Below are positions 1 to 7,457 of a stretch of 43,612 nucleotides of DNA, piece after piece. The translations under genes were made by a program, and so were the position numbers. Under the pieces are notes generated by a model, which saw only the letters and a list, made by a program, of their open reading frames with translations, was not told where the DNA came from and ran no database searches. The number at the start of each line of letters is the position of its first letter. Position 1 is the first letter of the stretch. The DNA is taken from assembly GCA_027083355.1 (NCBI GenBank), contig JALWOY010000188.1, positions 1 through 43,612 on the forward strand. Direction: 5' to 3'. The DNA is from Phycisphaerales bacterium (GTDB lineage Bacteria; Planctomycetota; Phycisphaerae; Phycisphaerales; UBA1924).

Positions 1-11
1 AGCAACAGAGC

Positions 12-77
12 AAAGAGTTCGCGTTCCATACCAGGTCTCCTTCATGGGTGAAGGACCTAGTATGGACGCAACTCTTT
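12..77. repeat. Long imperfect foldback (hairpin)
   Basis: The arms at 12-43 and 50-77 are reverse complements apart from one mismatch and short bulges. They share AAAGAGTT, GCGT, CCATAC, AGGT and CCTTC blocks in order, leaving about a 6-nt loop. About 27 pairs could form. No U-run follows, so it does not look like an ordinary terminator. It may be a palindromic repeat unit or the tip of a lost element. It lies in a 315-base stretch without a gene. Confidence 0.6.
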
Positions 78-109
78 GAAAGCGCAAGTCTTACACGCAT
101 GGCGCAAAA

Positions 110-230
110 GGCCCGTCAGCGACGGGCCGGGTTTCAAGCAGCTCCTTGCGGGACCAACTTCCAGCTCCACCGGACCGTGCTTCTCAATCAACAAGCCCCC
201 AACACCGAATCCTCAAAGCGTCGGTTTTTT
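110..230 (-). repeat. Interspersed repeat, long form (copy 1)
   Basis: This stretch matches, in reverse complement, most of 10208-10330. It has the same order of blocks: a GGCCCGTC/GACGGGCC hairpin (110-128), a GGGTTTCAAGC block, a CTTCCAGCTCCACCGG block, a CTTCTCAATCAAC block and an AAGCGTCGG end. The CCGACGCT/AGCGTCGG palindrome found in other copies is decayed here. Further copies lie at 880-947, 12050-12085 and 17005-17065. I see no gene in 1-315. Confidence 0.7.
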
Positions 231-315
231 CTCGACCCACCCCCCGTGTGCGCAACAACCCGTCCCTGCGCAAAAGTTCTCTTGAGCCGCCGACGCCGCG
301 CGGTACCGTCCCCGC

Positions 316-1296
316 ATGGTTGACATCTGCCGCAAGACAAATCCGATTCTCGACGCGTTTTCTGAAGACCTCGCTACCCGAACCACCCGCGCCGGCTCTC
401 CCGAGCCTCCCTCCCCTGCGTCCGGTGGGACAGGCATCCCGCCTGTCTCTTCTTTTGAGAGCGAGACACCCCGGCATCCTCCCCAAAGGAGGCCCGAGCG
501 GAAGCGAGGGCTCTCTTCTCCCTTCTCTCCTTCTCACAATCCCCAGGATCAGCCCCCGACTCCACCCACCCGCCTCCTTTCCCTGCTCTCGGACCCCGGC
601 ATCTCCACGCCCCTCCTCTGCGACATCCTCGGGCTCGACCCGATCCAGCTCGCCGATCTCATCGAATCCGAGGAGACGCAACAGCTCCTCGCCGCCGCAG
701 AGCGAATCGAAAAAGCCCGGGCACCGCACATCGCCACCGCCGCGCTCACCGAAATTATCGCCGATGAACGCGCCAATCCCGAGACCAGACGCAAGGCCGC
801 CGATTCCCTCGCCCGTCGTGCCGACAAAGCGCGGTCGGCCACCCCGGCGCAAAAGAACAATCGAGTCATGGTGCCCCGATCCAGCCTTGCCGGATCGTGC
901 GCCTCAATCAACAAGACGCCGACGCTGAGCCTGCGAAGCGTCGGATTGCCCGCCCGCGTGCGGACTCCTTCTCGCCCTCACCCGCCAGGGGGGAAACGAA
1001 CCGGGGTTCCGCAAACGTCCCGAGCGGCATCAAAAAGAGCAGCCCTCTCGCGCCCGCGGCTCAGCCGTATAGCGCCGCGAGATCCGCGAAAAACCCCGGG
1101 TACGTCTTGGCAACGCACCCCGGTTCACGGATGGACACACCCGCCCGCCGCAATCCGATCAGCGAGAGCGACATCGCCATCCGGTGGTCGTCGAACGTCT
1201 CGAACACAACGGGATCGCCACACGCCGCGAGCCCCCCCGCCGGCGGGTTCACCGTCAGCACGTCCGGGTCGCCGCGCACGTCGGCCTCGACCGTGA
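316..1296 (+). CDS. Hypothetical protein, probably degraded by repeats
   Basis: Only the middle of this frame (about 541-850) looks like real protein: a helical, Leu/Ala/Glu-rich stretch with 'LLSLLSDPGISTPLLCDIL' and 'IIADERANPETRRKAADSL'. It vaguely resembles small helical or terminase-small-subunit-like proteins of planctomycetes, but I cannot name a family. The ATG at 316 is the only plausible start before it. Between start and core the frame runs through two palindromic repeat units (424-449 and 489-515), and after the core it enters another repeat (880-947). The in-frame stop at 1294-1296 lies antisense inside aroA, so the native ends have probably been lost. It may be a pseudogene. Confidence 0.33.
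   Translation: MVDICRKTNPILDAFSEDLATRTTRAGSPEPPSPASGGTGIPPVSSFESETPRHPPQRRPERKRGLSSPFSPSHNPQDQPPTPPTRLLSLLSDPGISTPLLCDILGLDPIQLADLIESEETQQLLAAAERIEKARAPHIATAALTEIIADERANPETRRKAADSLARRADKARSATPAQKNNRVMVPRSSLAGSCASINKTPTLSLRSVGLPARVRTPSRPHPPGGKRTGVPQTSRAASKRAALSRPRLSRIAPRDPRKTPGTSWQRTPVHGWTHPPAAIRSARATSPSGGRRTSRTQRDRHTPRAPPPAGSPSARPGRRARRPRP
424..515. repeat. Two palindromic repeat units
   Basis: At 427-449 is a GGGACAGG/CCTGTCT-type unit, the family seen at 9021-9056 and 10500-10525. At 489-515 is the reverse form of the 'CTCGCTTCCGCTCGGGCCTC' unit seen at 10403, 11817 and 17117. Both lie in frame within the hypothetical gene starting at 316. Confidence 0.7.
880..947 (-). repeat. Interspersed repeat (copy 2)
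   Basis: This copy contains CGCCTCAATCAACAAGACG followed by the palindrome CCGACGCT-GAGCCTGCGA-AGCGTCGG. It is the same unit, in the same orientation, as 160-226, and the reverse of 10208-10260 and 17005-17065. It ends about 115 bases before the aroA stop. Confidence 0.7.
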
Positions 1297-2443
1297 CCCC
1301 GACCTTGCCCAGCTCGCTCTGCAGGGCCGCGATCCGGTCACATTCCTTGTCGCGAAGCGTGCGCACGCCGCGGATGATGCTCGTCCCCTCGGCGAACGCG
1401 GCGCACACCGCCAGCGTCATGGCCGCGTCCGGCATGTCGCTCATGTCCGCCAGGATCGGCTCGAGCCGGTCCGGCCCGCGGACGGCGATCGAATCCTCAG
1501 CAAACACCACGCTCGCCCCCATCCGCGCAAGCAACGCCGAGAAACCGCTGTCGCCCTGCAACGCCTCGGCTTGCAACCCGTTCACACGGACCGATGCACC
1601 CGGGATCAACGCCCCCGCCGCCCAGAAGTATGTCGCACCCGACGCGTCCGGCTCAACATCCACATCGAACGCCTCCAGCCCGGGGAGCACGCGGATCACC
1701 CGCAGGCCCTCGCTGGTGCGGACGGTCGCGTTGAGCCGTTCGAGAAGGGCGACGGTCATGCGCACATACGACGCGCTCGTGACCGCGCCAGACAGCCGGA
1801 GCGTCAGCCCGCCGGGCAGAAACGGCGCCACCAGCAGCAGGGCCGAGATGAACTGGCTCGATCGGGTGGTCGGCACGGTGAGCGTGTCCGTCTTCGGCCC
1901 CCCGATCGGCGGGGTGATCCGGACGGGCGGGCAGCCGGGATCGCCGAGATACTCGACCCGGGCACCGAGGGTGATCAGCAGGTCGGCCAGCTCGCCGATG
2001 GGCCGTTGCCGCATCCGTTCGTTCCCGTCGATGACGAGCGGGTGGTCCGCGCAGAGGGCGGAGGCGGCGAGGAACCGGGTCGCGGTGCCGGCGTTGTTGA
2101 GGTCGAGGGTCGTCTCGGCTGTGGTCTGCCATCGGCCGGCGACCCCCCGGATCTGGACGCCGTCGCCCTCCCGGCGGACCTCGGCGCCGAGGGCTTCGAT
2201 GGCGTCGAGCATCCGGCGTGCGTCGTCGGCTTCGAGCAGCGGGTTGCGGAGGGTGGATCGGCCCGGGGCGAGGGCGGCGAGGAGCAGGAGGCGGTTGGTG
2301 AGGCTTTTGGAACCGGGCGGTCGGATCTCGGCTTGCGGAGGGGCTTTGCCGGGATCGAGGTTCAGCGTCGGGATTCTGAGCGGGTCGGGGAGGGCGTCGA
2401 GCGGCCTAGTCAGGATCTCGGCGTCTGCGGGGAGGGAGGGCAT
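1061..2443 (-). CDS. aroA: 3-phosphoshikimate 1-carboxyvinyltransferase (EPSP synthase)
   Basis: EPSP synthase transfers the enolpyruvyl group of PEP to shikimate-3-phosphate, the sixth shikimate-pathway step, in the cytoplasm. The 460-residue product has the usual length. Visible motifs in order are PGSKSLTNR (residues 43-51, substrate binding), NAGTATR, DGNERMRQRP, TTRSSQF, DMPDAAM with the catalytic Asp, LRDKECDR and FDDHRMAM near the C-terminus. The frame stays open far upstream, but conservation and the ATG at 2443 fix the start. A TATCAT box ends 8 nt before this ATG and no Shine-Dalgarno site is seen, so the message may be nearly leaderless. It is transcribed away from iorA. The second shikimate gene, aroDE, lies about 5 kb away on the same strand. 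Confidence 0.95.
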   Translation of the reverse strand: MPSLPADAEILTRPLDALPDPLRIPTLNLDPGKAPPQAEIRPPGSKSLTNRLLLLAALAPGRSTLRNPLLEADDARRMLDAIEALGAEVRREGDGVQIRGVAGRWQTTAETTLDLNNAGTATRFLAASALCADHPLVIDGNERMRQRPIGELADLLITLGARVEYLGDPGCPPVRITPPIGGPKTDTLTVPTTRSSQFISALLLVAPFLPGGLTLRLSGAVTSASYVRMTVALLERLNATVRTSEGLRVIRVLPGLEAFDVDVEPDASGATYFWAAGALIPGASVRVNGLQAEALQGDSGFSALLARMGASVVFAEDSIAVRGPDRLEPILADMSDMPDAAMTLAVCAAFAEGTSIIRGVRTLRDKECDRIAALQSELGKVGVTVEADVRGDPDVLTVNPPAGGLAACGDPVVFETFDDHRMAMSLSLIGLRRAGVSIREPGCVAKTYPGFFADLAALYG

Positions 2444-2497
2444 GGGGAGGGATGATATTGCAAGCCGGCACAGTAAGGATGGATGGAGTTCGGGGGC

Positions 2498-2503
2498 TAA
2501 AAT
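2498..2503 (+). promoter_or_regulatory. Possible -10 box upstream of iorA
   Basis: TAAAAT in the context GGCTAAAATGC. The same CTAAAAT context occurs upstream of nifJ (12168-12174), and CTAGAAT occurs upstream of the citryl-CoA operon (38251-38257). No convincing -35 element is visible 17 bases upstream. Confidence 0.3.
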
Positions 2504-2563
2504 GCCCAGAGATATCCAGTATTGGGCGGGATGTTCGGAAGGCGCGTACCGATGGAGGATCTC

Positions 2564-4222
2564 ATGCGGAACGAGTTGCTGCTGGGGAACGAGGCGGTCG
2601 CGCTGGGGGCGATCGATGCGGGGATCAGCGGCGTCTTCGGGTATCCGGGGACACCGTCGACGGAGATCTTCGAGACGGTGGAGCGTCGTGCGGCGGGCCT
2701 GGGGCCGATTTCGATGGGGGGGCTGAGTGCGGCGTGGTCGCCGAACGAGAAGGTCGCGTACGAGGAGGCTCTCGGGATGTCGTACGCCGGGGGCCGGTGT
2801 CTGGTGACGATGAAGCATGTGGGCCTGAATGTCGCGGCGGACCCGTTCATCAATTCGGCGTTGACGGGCGTGAACGGCGGTCTGGTGGTGGCGGTGGGGG
2901 ACGATCCGGGGATGCACTCGTCGCAGAACGAGCAGGACACGCGGGTGTTCGCGGACTTTGCGCGGGTCCCGGTGTTCGAGCCGAGCAATCAGCAGGAAGC
3001 GTACGACATGACCCGGCTCGCGTTCGAGTATTCGGAGGAGGTGGGGTTGCCGGTGGTGATGCGGATGGTGACGCGTCTGTGCCACAGCCGGGCGAACGTT
3101 CAACTTCCGGGCGACTCGGGCGAGGCGCGGTCGTTGTCGCTTTCGGAATCTGGGGGGAAGGGGTTGCCGGACCCGAACGATTGGACGCTGGTTCCGATCA
3201 ACGCGCGTCGCCGGAACGAGCGTCTGGTGCGGATGCAGCCTTCGCTCGTCCGGGATTCGGAGATCTGCGAGCAGAACGTGTTGCGGCTTGCGGGCGCGCG
3301 TGGCGTGATCACGAGCGGGATCGCTCATAACTACTTCCGTGAGGCGGTGGGGGCCGAGAGCGAGGATTGGTCTGTTCTGAAGATCACGCGGTATCCGATC
3401 CCGGTGTCGCTCGTACGGCAGATCGTCGATCACTGCGACGAGTTGTTTGTGATCGAGGAGGGTTATCCGTACATCGAGCGTCTTCTTTCGGGTCTTCTGG
3501 GCCTGCACGGGATCGCGCTGCGCGGCAAGCAGACGGGTGATCTTCCGCAGACGGGCGAGCTGAGCCCGGACCTCGTGGCGGCGATGCTCGGGCTGCCTTC
3601 GCCGCCGATCCCGGACGCGATCAAGGGGCTCGCGGGTCGTCCACCGCAGTTGTGCAAGGGTTGCCCCCACGCGGACAGTTTCCGTGCGTTGATCGAGGCC
3701 GTGCAGGGCGAGGAGCACCCGGTGATGTTCGGTGACATCGGTTGCTACACGCTGGGGGTGATGCCGCCGTTCCGTGCGGTTCATTCGTGTGTCGACATGG
3801 GTTCATCGATCGCGATGGCGCACGGCGCTTCGAAGATGGGTGTGCGTCCTTCGATCTGCACGGTCGGCGACTCGACTTTCGGTCACACGGGGATGAACGC
3901 GTTGTTGAGCGCGGCGGCGGCGGACGCTGACATCACGGTGTTCGTTCTTGACAACGCGACGACGGCGATGACGGGCGCTCAGGATTCGCATACCTGCGGG
4001 CAGCGTCTGATCGACGTGATCCTGGGTGTGGGTGTGGACCCGGCGCATGTCCATGTGATCGAGCCGAAGCCGCAGAAGCACAAGGAGAACGTGGAGATCA
4101 TCCGGCGTGAGCTTTCGCACCGTGGCTTGAGCGTGATCGTCCCGCGGCGTGCGTGCATCCATGTGAAGCCTGCGCGGCGGGCGCCCGTGGAGTTGGCGGT
4201 GAACGGGACGGGGGTCGGCTGA
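2564..4222 (+). CDS. iorA: Indolepyruvate:ferredoxin oxidoreductase, alpha subunit, without ferredoxin domain
   Basis: IorA binds thiamine diphosphate and, with IorB, oxidatively decarboxylates aryl pyruvates to aryl-acetyl-CoA, passing electrons to ferredoxin. The 552 residues start with a 2-oxoacid oxidoreductase N-domain (GNEAVALGAIDAG, GYPGTPSTE). The C-half carries the TPP fold: CKGCPH (about 364), GDIGCYTLG (about 393) and GDSTFGHTG (about 435). Known IorA proteins end in a two-[4Fe-4S] ferredoxin domain. Here the protein stops after RRACIHVKPARR, and all eight ferredoxin cysteines are missing. The cysteines near the TPP motifs (CKGC, DIGC, possibly HTCGQ) remain and could hold a proximal cluster. 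GGAGGA at 2554-2559 supports the ATG at 2564 over upstream in-frame starts. The beta subunit follows 39 bases downstream. Confidence 0.88.
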   Translation: MRNELLLGNEAVALGAIDAGISGVFGYPGTPSTEIFETVERRAAGLGPISMGGLSAAWSPNEKVAYEEALGMSYAGGRCLVTMKHVGLNVAADPFINSALTGVNGGLVVAVGDDPGMHSSQNEQDTRVFADFARVPVFEPSNQQEAYDMTRLAFEYSEEVGLPVVMRMVTRLCHSRANVQLPGDSGEARSLSLSESGGKGLPDPNDWTLVPINARRRNERLVRMQPSLVRDSEICEQNVLRLAGARGVITSGIAHNYFREAVGAESEDWSVLKITRYPIPVSLVRQIVDHCDELFVIEEGYPYIERLLSGLLGLHGIALRGKQTGDLPQTGELSPDLVAAMLGLPSPPIPDAIKGLAGRPPQLCKGCPHADSFRALIEAVQGEEHPVMFGDIGCYTLGVMPPFRAVHSCVDMGSSIAMAHGASKMGVRPSICTVGDSTFGHTGMNALLSAAAADADITVFVLDNATTAMTGAQDSHTCGQRLIDVILGVGVDPAHVHVIEPKPQKHKENVEIIRRELSHRGLSVIVPRRACIHVKPARRAPVELAVNGTGVG

Positions 4223-4261
4223 TTGCGTTTCGAGTTCCGTCGTGGTTGATTGGAGGTTGGC

Positions 4262-7200
4262 GTGGAACAGAACGTGGTGCTGGCGGGTGTCGGGGGTCAG
4301 GGGATTCTGACGATCGCCAAGGCGATCTCTGCGGCGGCGATGAAGCGGGGGCTGCACGTTCGGCAGGCGGAGGTTCACGGGATGAGCCAGCGTGGGGGCG
4401 CGGTGCAGTCACACCTTCGTTTTTCCGACGAAGAACTGTTCAGCGATCTGATCCCTGCGGGACACGCGGACATGGTGATCGCGGTGGAACCCCTGGAGGC
4501 GCTACGTTACGTCTCGACGCTTCGCCCCGGCGGGGTGATCGTGTCTTCAACGAACGCGTTCGTGAATATCGGGAACTATCCGCCTGTCGAGAGCGTGCTG
4601 GAGCGTATCGCGGGGTTCGGGCGACACATCCTGGTCGACGCGGATCGGCTCGCGCGTGCGGCGGGGTCGGCGCGTGCGGCGAACACGGTGATGCTGGGGG
4701 CGGCTTCTTTGCAGCTCGATCTTTCGGCCGAGGAACTGGAAGCGGCGGTTGCGGCGATGTTCGAGGCCAAGGGGGAGAAGATCGTGCGGGTGAACCGGCG
4801 TGCGTTCCGGTTCGGGAGGAACGCGGCGGCGGCGTATCTGGACGGGATGGAGCGGGGCGGGACGAGCCGGGCGGTTCGTCATTGGGTGCAGACGCTGGAC
4901 GAGGATCAGCTGGCGGGCGAGGAGCGTCCGGACGCGCCCCCGCTGGACGTGATCGAGCCGGTCGATCGGCTGAGCGGGGCCGAGGCGCACGCCGTGGAGC
5001 GGTTGATCTGGGACGTGTACGAGGACGACCGTCGCCAGCTGTATGAGCACGAGGTGTACCAGATCGTGCAGTTGGTGGGGGCGATCACGCCGCCGGAGCA
5101 CCTGTTTGTCAGGTCTGACGAGATCATCACGGCGGAGGGTTTGCAGCGGTTCCAGAGCGATCGGGTCGTTCTGAAGATCGTTTCTCCGGAGGTGCCGCAC
5201 AAGTCGGATGCGCACGGGATCGTGTTCTGTCGGAACGAGATCGAGACGGTTCGGCGTGAGATCGACCGGCTTCTGAAGCAGCATTCGCACCGCGAGCGGG
5301 TGGATGGTGTTTTGATTGTCGAGTATGTGCGTCGCGAGGAATCCGGTCTGGGGGGCGAGCTTTTCGTCGGTGTTCGGGCGACGCGGGAGTTCGGGCCCGT
5401 GATCGCGGCGGGGCTTGGTGGTGTCGATACGGAGTATCTCGCGCGGACGATGAGGCCGGGGCTGGCGGTTGCGAAGGCGTTGGCGACGGACATTTCCGCG
5501 GAGGATTTTTTCGCGTTGTTCAGCCGGACGGCGGCGTATGACCTTCTTTCGGGGCGGGTTCGTGGGCACGAGCGGCTGGTCTCGGACGGGGAGTTGCTGC
5601 GTTGTTTCCGTGCGTTTATCAGCCTTGCGACGCGGTTCTGCGTGGACCGTGGTGTCGAGGGGCCGGACGTCGCGGAGCTGGAGGTGAACCCGTTCGCGTA
5701 TCGTCATCAGCGATTGATCCCGCTGGATGGGCGGGGCCGGCTGCGGACGGCGGTGCACCGGCCGGCGCCCCGGCCGATCGGGCGGGTGCGGAATCTGCTG
5801 GAGCCGGGGTCGATCGCGGTATTGGGTGTTTCGGCGAAACACGAAGATTCGTTCGGTCGGATCATCCTGAACAACGTGATCGGGAGCGGGTTCGACGCGG
5901 GGCGGGTGCGTGTGATCAAGCCCGGGGCGGATCGGATCGACGGCGTGGCGTGTGTCGATTCGATCGGGGCGTTGGAAGAGCCCGTGGATCTGCTGGTCGT
6001 CGCGGCGGGTGCGGGCGAGCTTCCGTCGATCGTGGATTCGTGCGTGGAGAGTGGGAAGGTACGCAGCGCGATCCTGATCCCGGGCGGGGCTGGGGAGACG
6101 GAGGGGAGCGAGTCGATCGCCGAGGCGGTACGGGGGGCCGTGGCCCGGGCGAGGGCGAAAGAGGACGGCCCGGTGTTTCTCGGCCCGAACAGCCTGGGCC
6201 TTCAGAGCCGACCGGGGAAGTATGACACGTTCTTTATTCCGTCGGGGAAGCTGGACAAACGATGGGGTGCGCCGCACCGCGGGAGCGCGTTGATCAGCCA
6301 ATCGGGGGCGTTCATCGTCCGCGCGCTGAGCAACAACGAGACGATGGATCCGGCGTTCGCGGTTTCGATCGGGAACCAGTTCGACCTGACGCTTTCGGAC
6401 ATGATCCGGGGGGTCGGGGCGCGTGAGGACATCCACACGATCGGGGTGTACGCGGAGGGGTTCAACGATCTCGACGGGCTGGATATGTTGCGTGCGATCG
6501 GGGAGCTGACGCAGAGGGGGACATCGGTCGTTCTGTACAAGGCGGGTCGGACGGATTCGGGGCGTGACGCGGCGGCGGGGCATACCGCATCGGTCGCGGG
6601 AGATTATGAGATCTGCGAGGCGGGCGCGGCGCACGCGGGGGCGCTGATCGCGGAGGATTTCAACGCGTTCAATGATCTGTTCGAGATCGCCTCGACGACG
6701 CACGGCCGGGTGGTGCGGGGGGCGCGGATCGCGGCGGTGTCGAACGCGGGTTGTGAGACTGTGGCGATGGCGGACAACCTGGACGGTCGGGAGGCGTCGA
6801 TCGCTTCGATCAGCGAGGGGACGCGTGATCGGCTGCGGGAGATGCTGGAACGTCGCGGGCTGCGAGGGCTGGTGAATCTGCGTGTGCCGCTGGATCTGAC
6901 GCCGATGGCGGACGAGGGTGCGTATCTGGAGGCTTCGGAGATTCTTTTGGGTGACGACGGCGTTGACGGGCTTGTCGTTTCGTGCATCCCGCTGACGCCG
7001 ACGATCCGGTCGACGGAGGAGGAGCTGAGCGCGGGGTCGGGGTTTGTCGATGGGCTGGTGGCGTTGCGGGATTCGACGGATAAGCCGATCGTGACGGTTG
7101 TTGACGCGGGGGCGCGGTATGAGCCGTTTGTGCTGCGGCTTCGTGAGGCGGGGTTCGCGGTGATTCGCTCGGCGGACGCGGCGGTGCGTGCGTTCGGGCG

Positions 7201-7285
7201 TGTCCTGGTCAGCCGATGCGGTACGGGGGCGTTGGTTGAGAGCAAACCGGCGCTTCCGCTCACGCCTCTTTTGGGAAGAAGTTGA
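4262..7285 (+). CDS. IorB fused to ADP-forming acyl-CoA synthetase (beta-alpha order)
   Basis: Three enzyme parts lie in one 1007-residue chain. Residues 1 to about 195 are an indolepyruvate oxidoreductase beta subunit (GVGGQGILT, VHGMSQRGGAVQSH). Residues about 240-480 are the ATP-grasp (beta) part of an NDP-forming acyl-CoA synthetase, with the VPHKSDAHG motif near 313. From about 510 to the end are the CoA-binding and ligase (alpha) parts: SIAVLGVS, FLGPNSLGL, ISQSGAF, and the phospho-acceptor His in AAGHTASVAGD near 773. With IorA this could turn arylpyruvate into arylacetyl-CoA and then arylacetate plus ATP. GTG at 4262 is chosen because GGAGG lies 5 bases before it. The last residues (PLTPLLGRS) and the stop codon fall in a palindromic repeat shared with 11817-11860 and 17117-17155. 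Confidence 0.9.
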   Translation: MEQNVVLAGVGGQGILTIAKAISAAAMKRGLHVRQAEVHGMSQRGGAVQSHLRFSDEELFSDLIPAGHADMVIAVEPLEALRYVSTLRPGGVIVSSTNAFVNIGNYPPVESVLERIAGFGRHILVDADRLARAAGSARAANTVMLGAASLQLDLSAEELEAAVAAMFEAKGEKIVRVNRRAFRFGRNAAAAYLDGMERGGTSRAVRHWVQTLDEDQLAGEERPDAPPLDVIEPVDRLSGAEAHAVERLIWDVYEDDRRQLYEHEVYQIVQLVGAITPPEHLFVRSDEIITAEGLQRFQSDRVVLKIVSPEVPHKSDAHGIVFCRNEIETVRREIDRLLKQHSHRERVDGVLIVEYVRREESGLGGELFVGVRATREFGPVIAAGLGGVDTEYLARTMRPGLAVAKALATDISAEDFFALFSRTAAYDLLSGRVRGHERLVSDGELLRCFRAFISLATRFCVDRGVEGPDVAELEVNPFAYRHQRLIPLDGRGRLRTAVHRPAPRPIGRVRNLLEPGSIAVLGVSAKHEDSFGRIILNNVIGSGFDAGRVRVIKPGADRIDGVACVDSIGALEEPVDLLVVAAGAGELPSIVDSCVESGKVRSAILIPGGAGETEGSESIAEAVRGAVARARAKEDGPVFLGPNSLGLQSRPGKYDTFFIPSGKLDKRWGAPHRGSALISQSGAFIVRALSNNETMDPAFAVSIGNQFDLTLSDMIRGVGAREDIHTIGVYAEGFNDLDGLDMLRAIGELTQRGTSVVLYKAGRTDSGRDAAAGHTASVAGDYEICEAGAAHAGALIAEDFNAFNDLFEIASTTHGRVVRGARIAAVSNAGCETVAMADNLDGREASIASISEGTRDRLREMLERRGLRGLVNLRVPLDLTPMADEGAYLEASEILLGDDGVDGLVVSCIPLTPTIRSTEEELSAGSGFVDGLVALRDSTDKPIVTVVDAGARYEPFVLRLREAGFAVIRSADAAVRAFGRVLVSRCGTGALVESKPALPLTPLLGRS

Positions 7286-7457
7286 ATGATGATGGAGAGA
7301 CGGGCTGGAAGCCCGTCCCACAAGGGGAAGGAGGCGACGAAGAGATGGGCTGGAAGCCCGTCCCACAAGGTGAAGGAGAGGGAGGAGAGAAGAAACCGCT
7401 CCCTCACCGGTCGCGGCTCGTTGTTGCGGATGATGGAGGGGCGAAGGGAATGTCTTC
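7262..7457. repeat. Palindromic repeat cluster between convergent genes
   Basis: A CTTCCGCTC...CCTCTTTTGGGA unit (about 7252-7284) overlaps the 3' end of the preceding gene. Two copies of GACGGGCTGGAAGCCCGTC follow (7298-7320 and 7344-7367, the second with a one-base change), then CGCTCCCTCACCGGTCGCGGCTC (7398-7420), which recurs at 35180-35202. No gene is seen here. The hairpins could also end transcripts from both sides. Confidence 0.75.

Noticed and set aside
2444-3784. Upstream extension of the aroA frame across iorA
   Set aside because: The extra residues are low-complexity antisense of iorA; EPSP synthase begins at the ATG at 2443.
4547-7366. Very long open frame on the minus strand opposite the IorB fusion
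   Set aside because: It is Arg/His/Pro-rich with no recognisable motif, as expected opposite a GC-rich gene with strong codon bias; the plus strand encodes clear enzyme domains.
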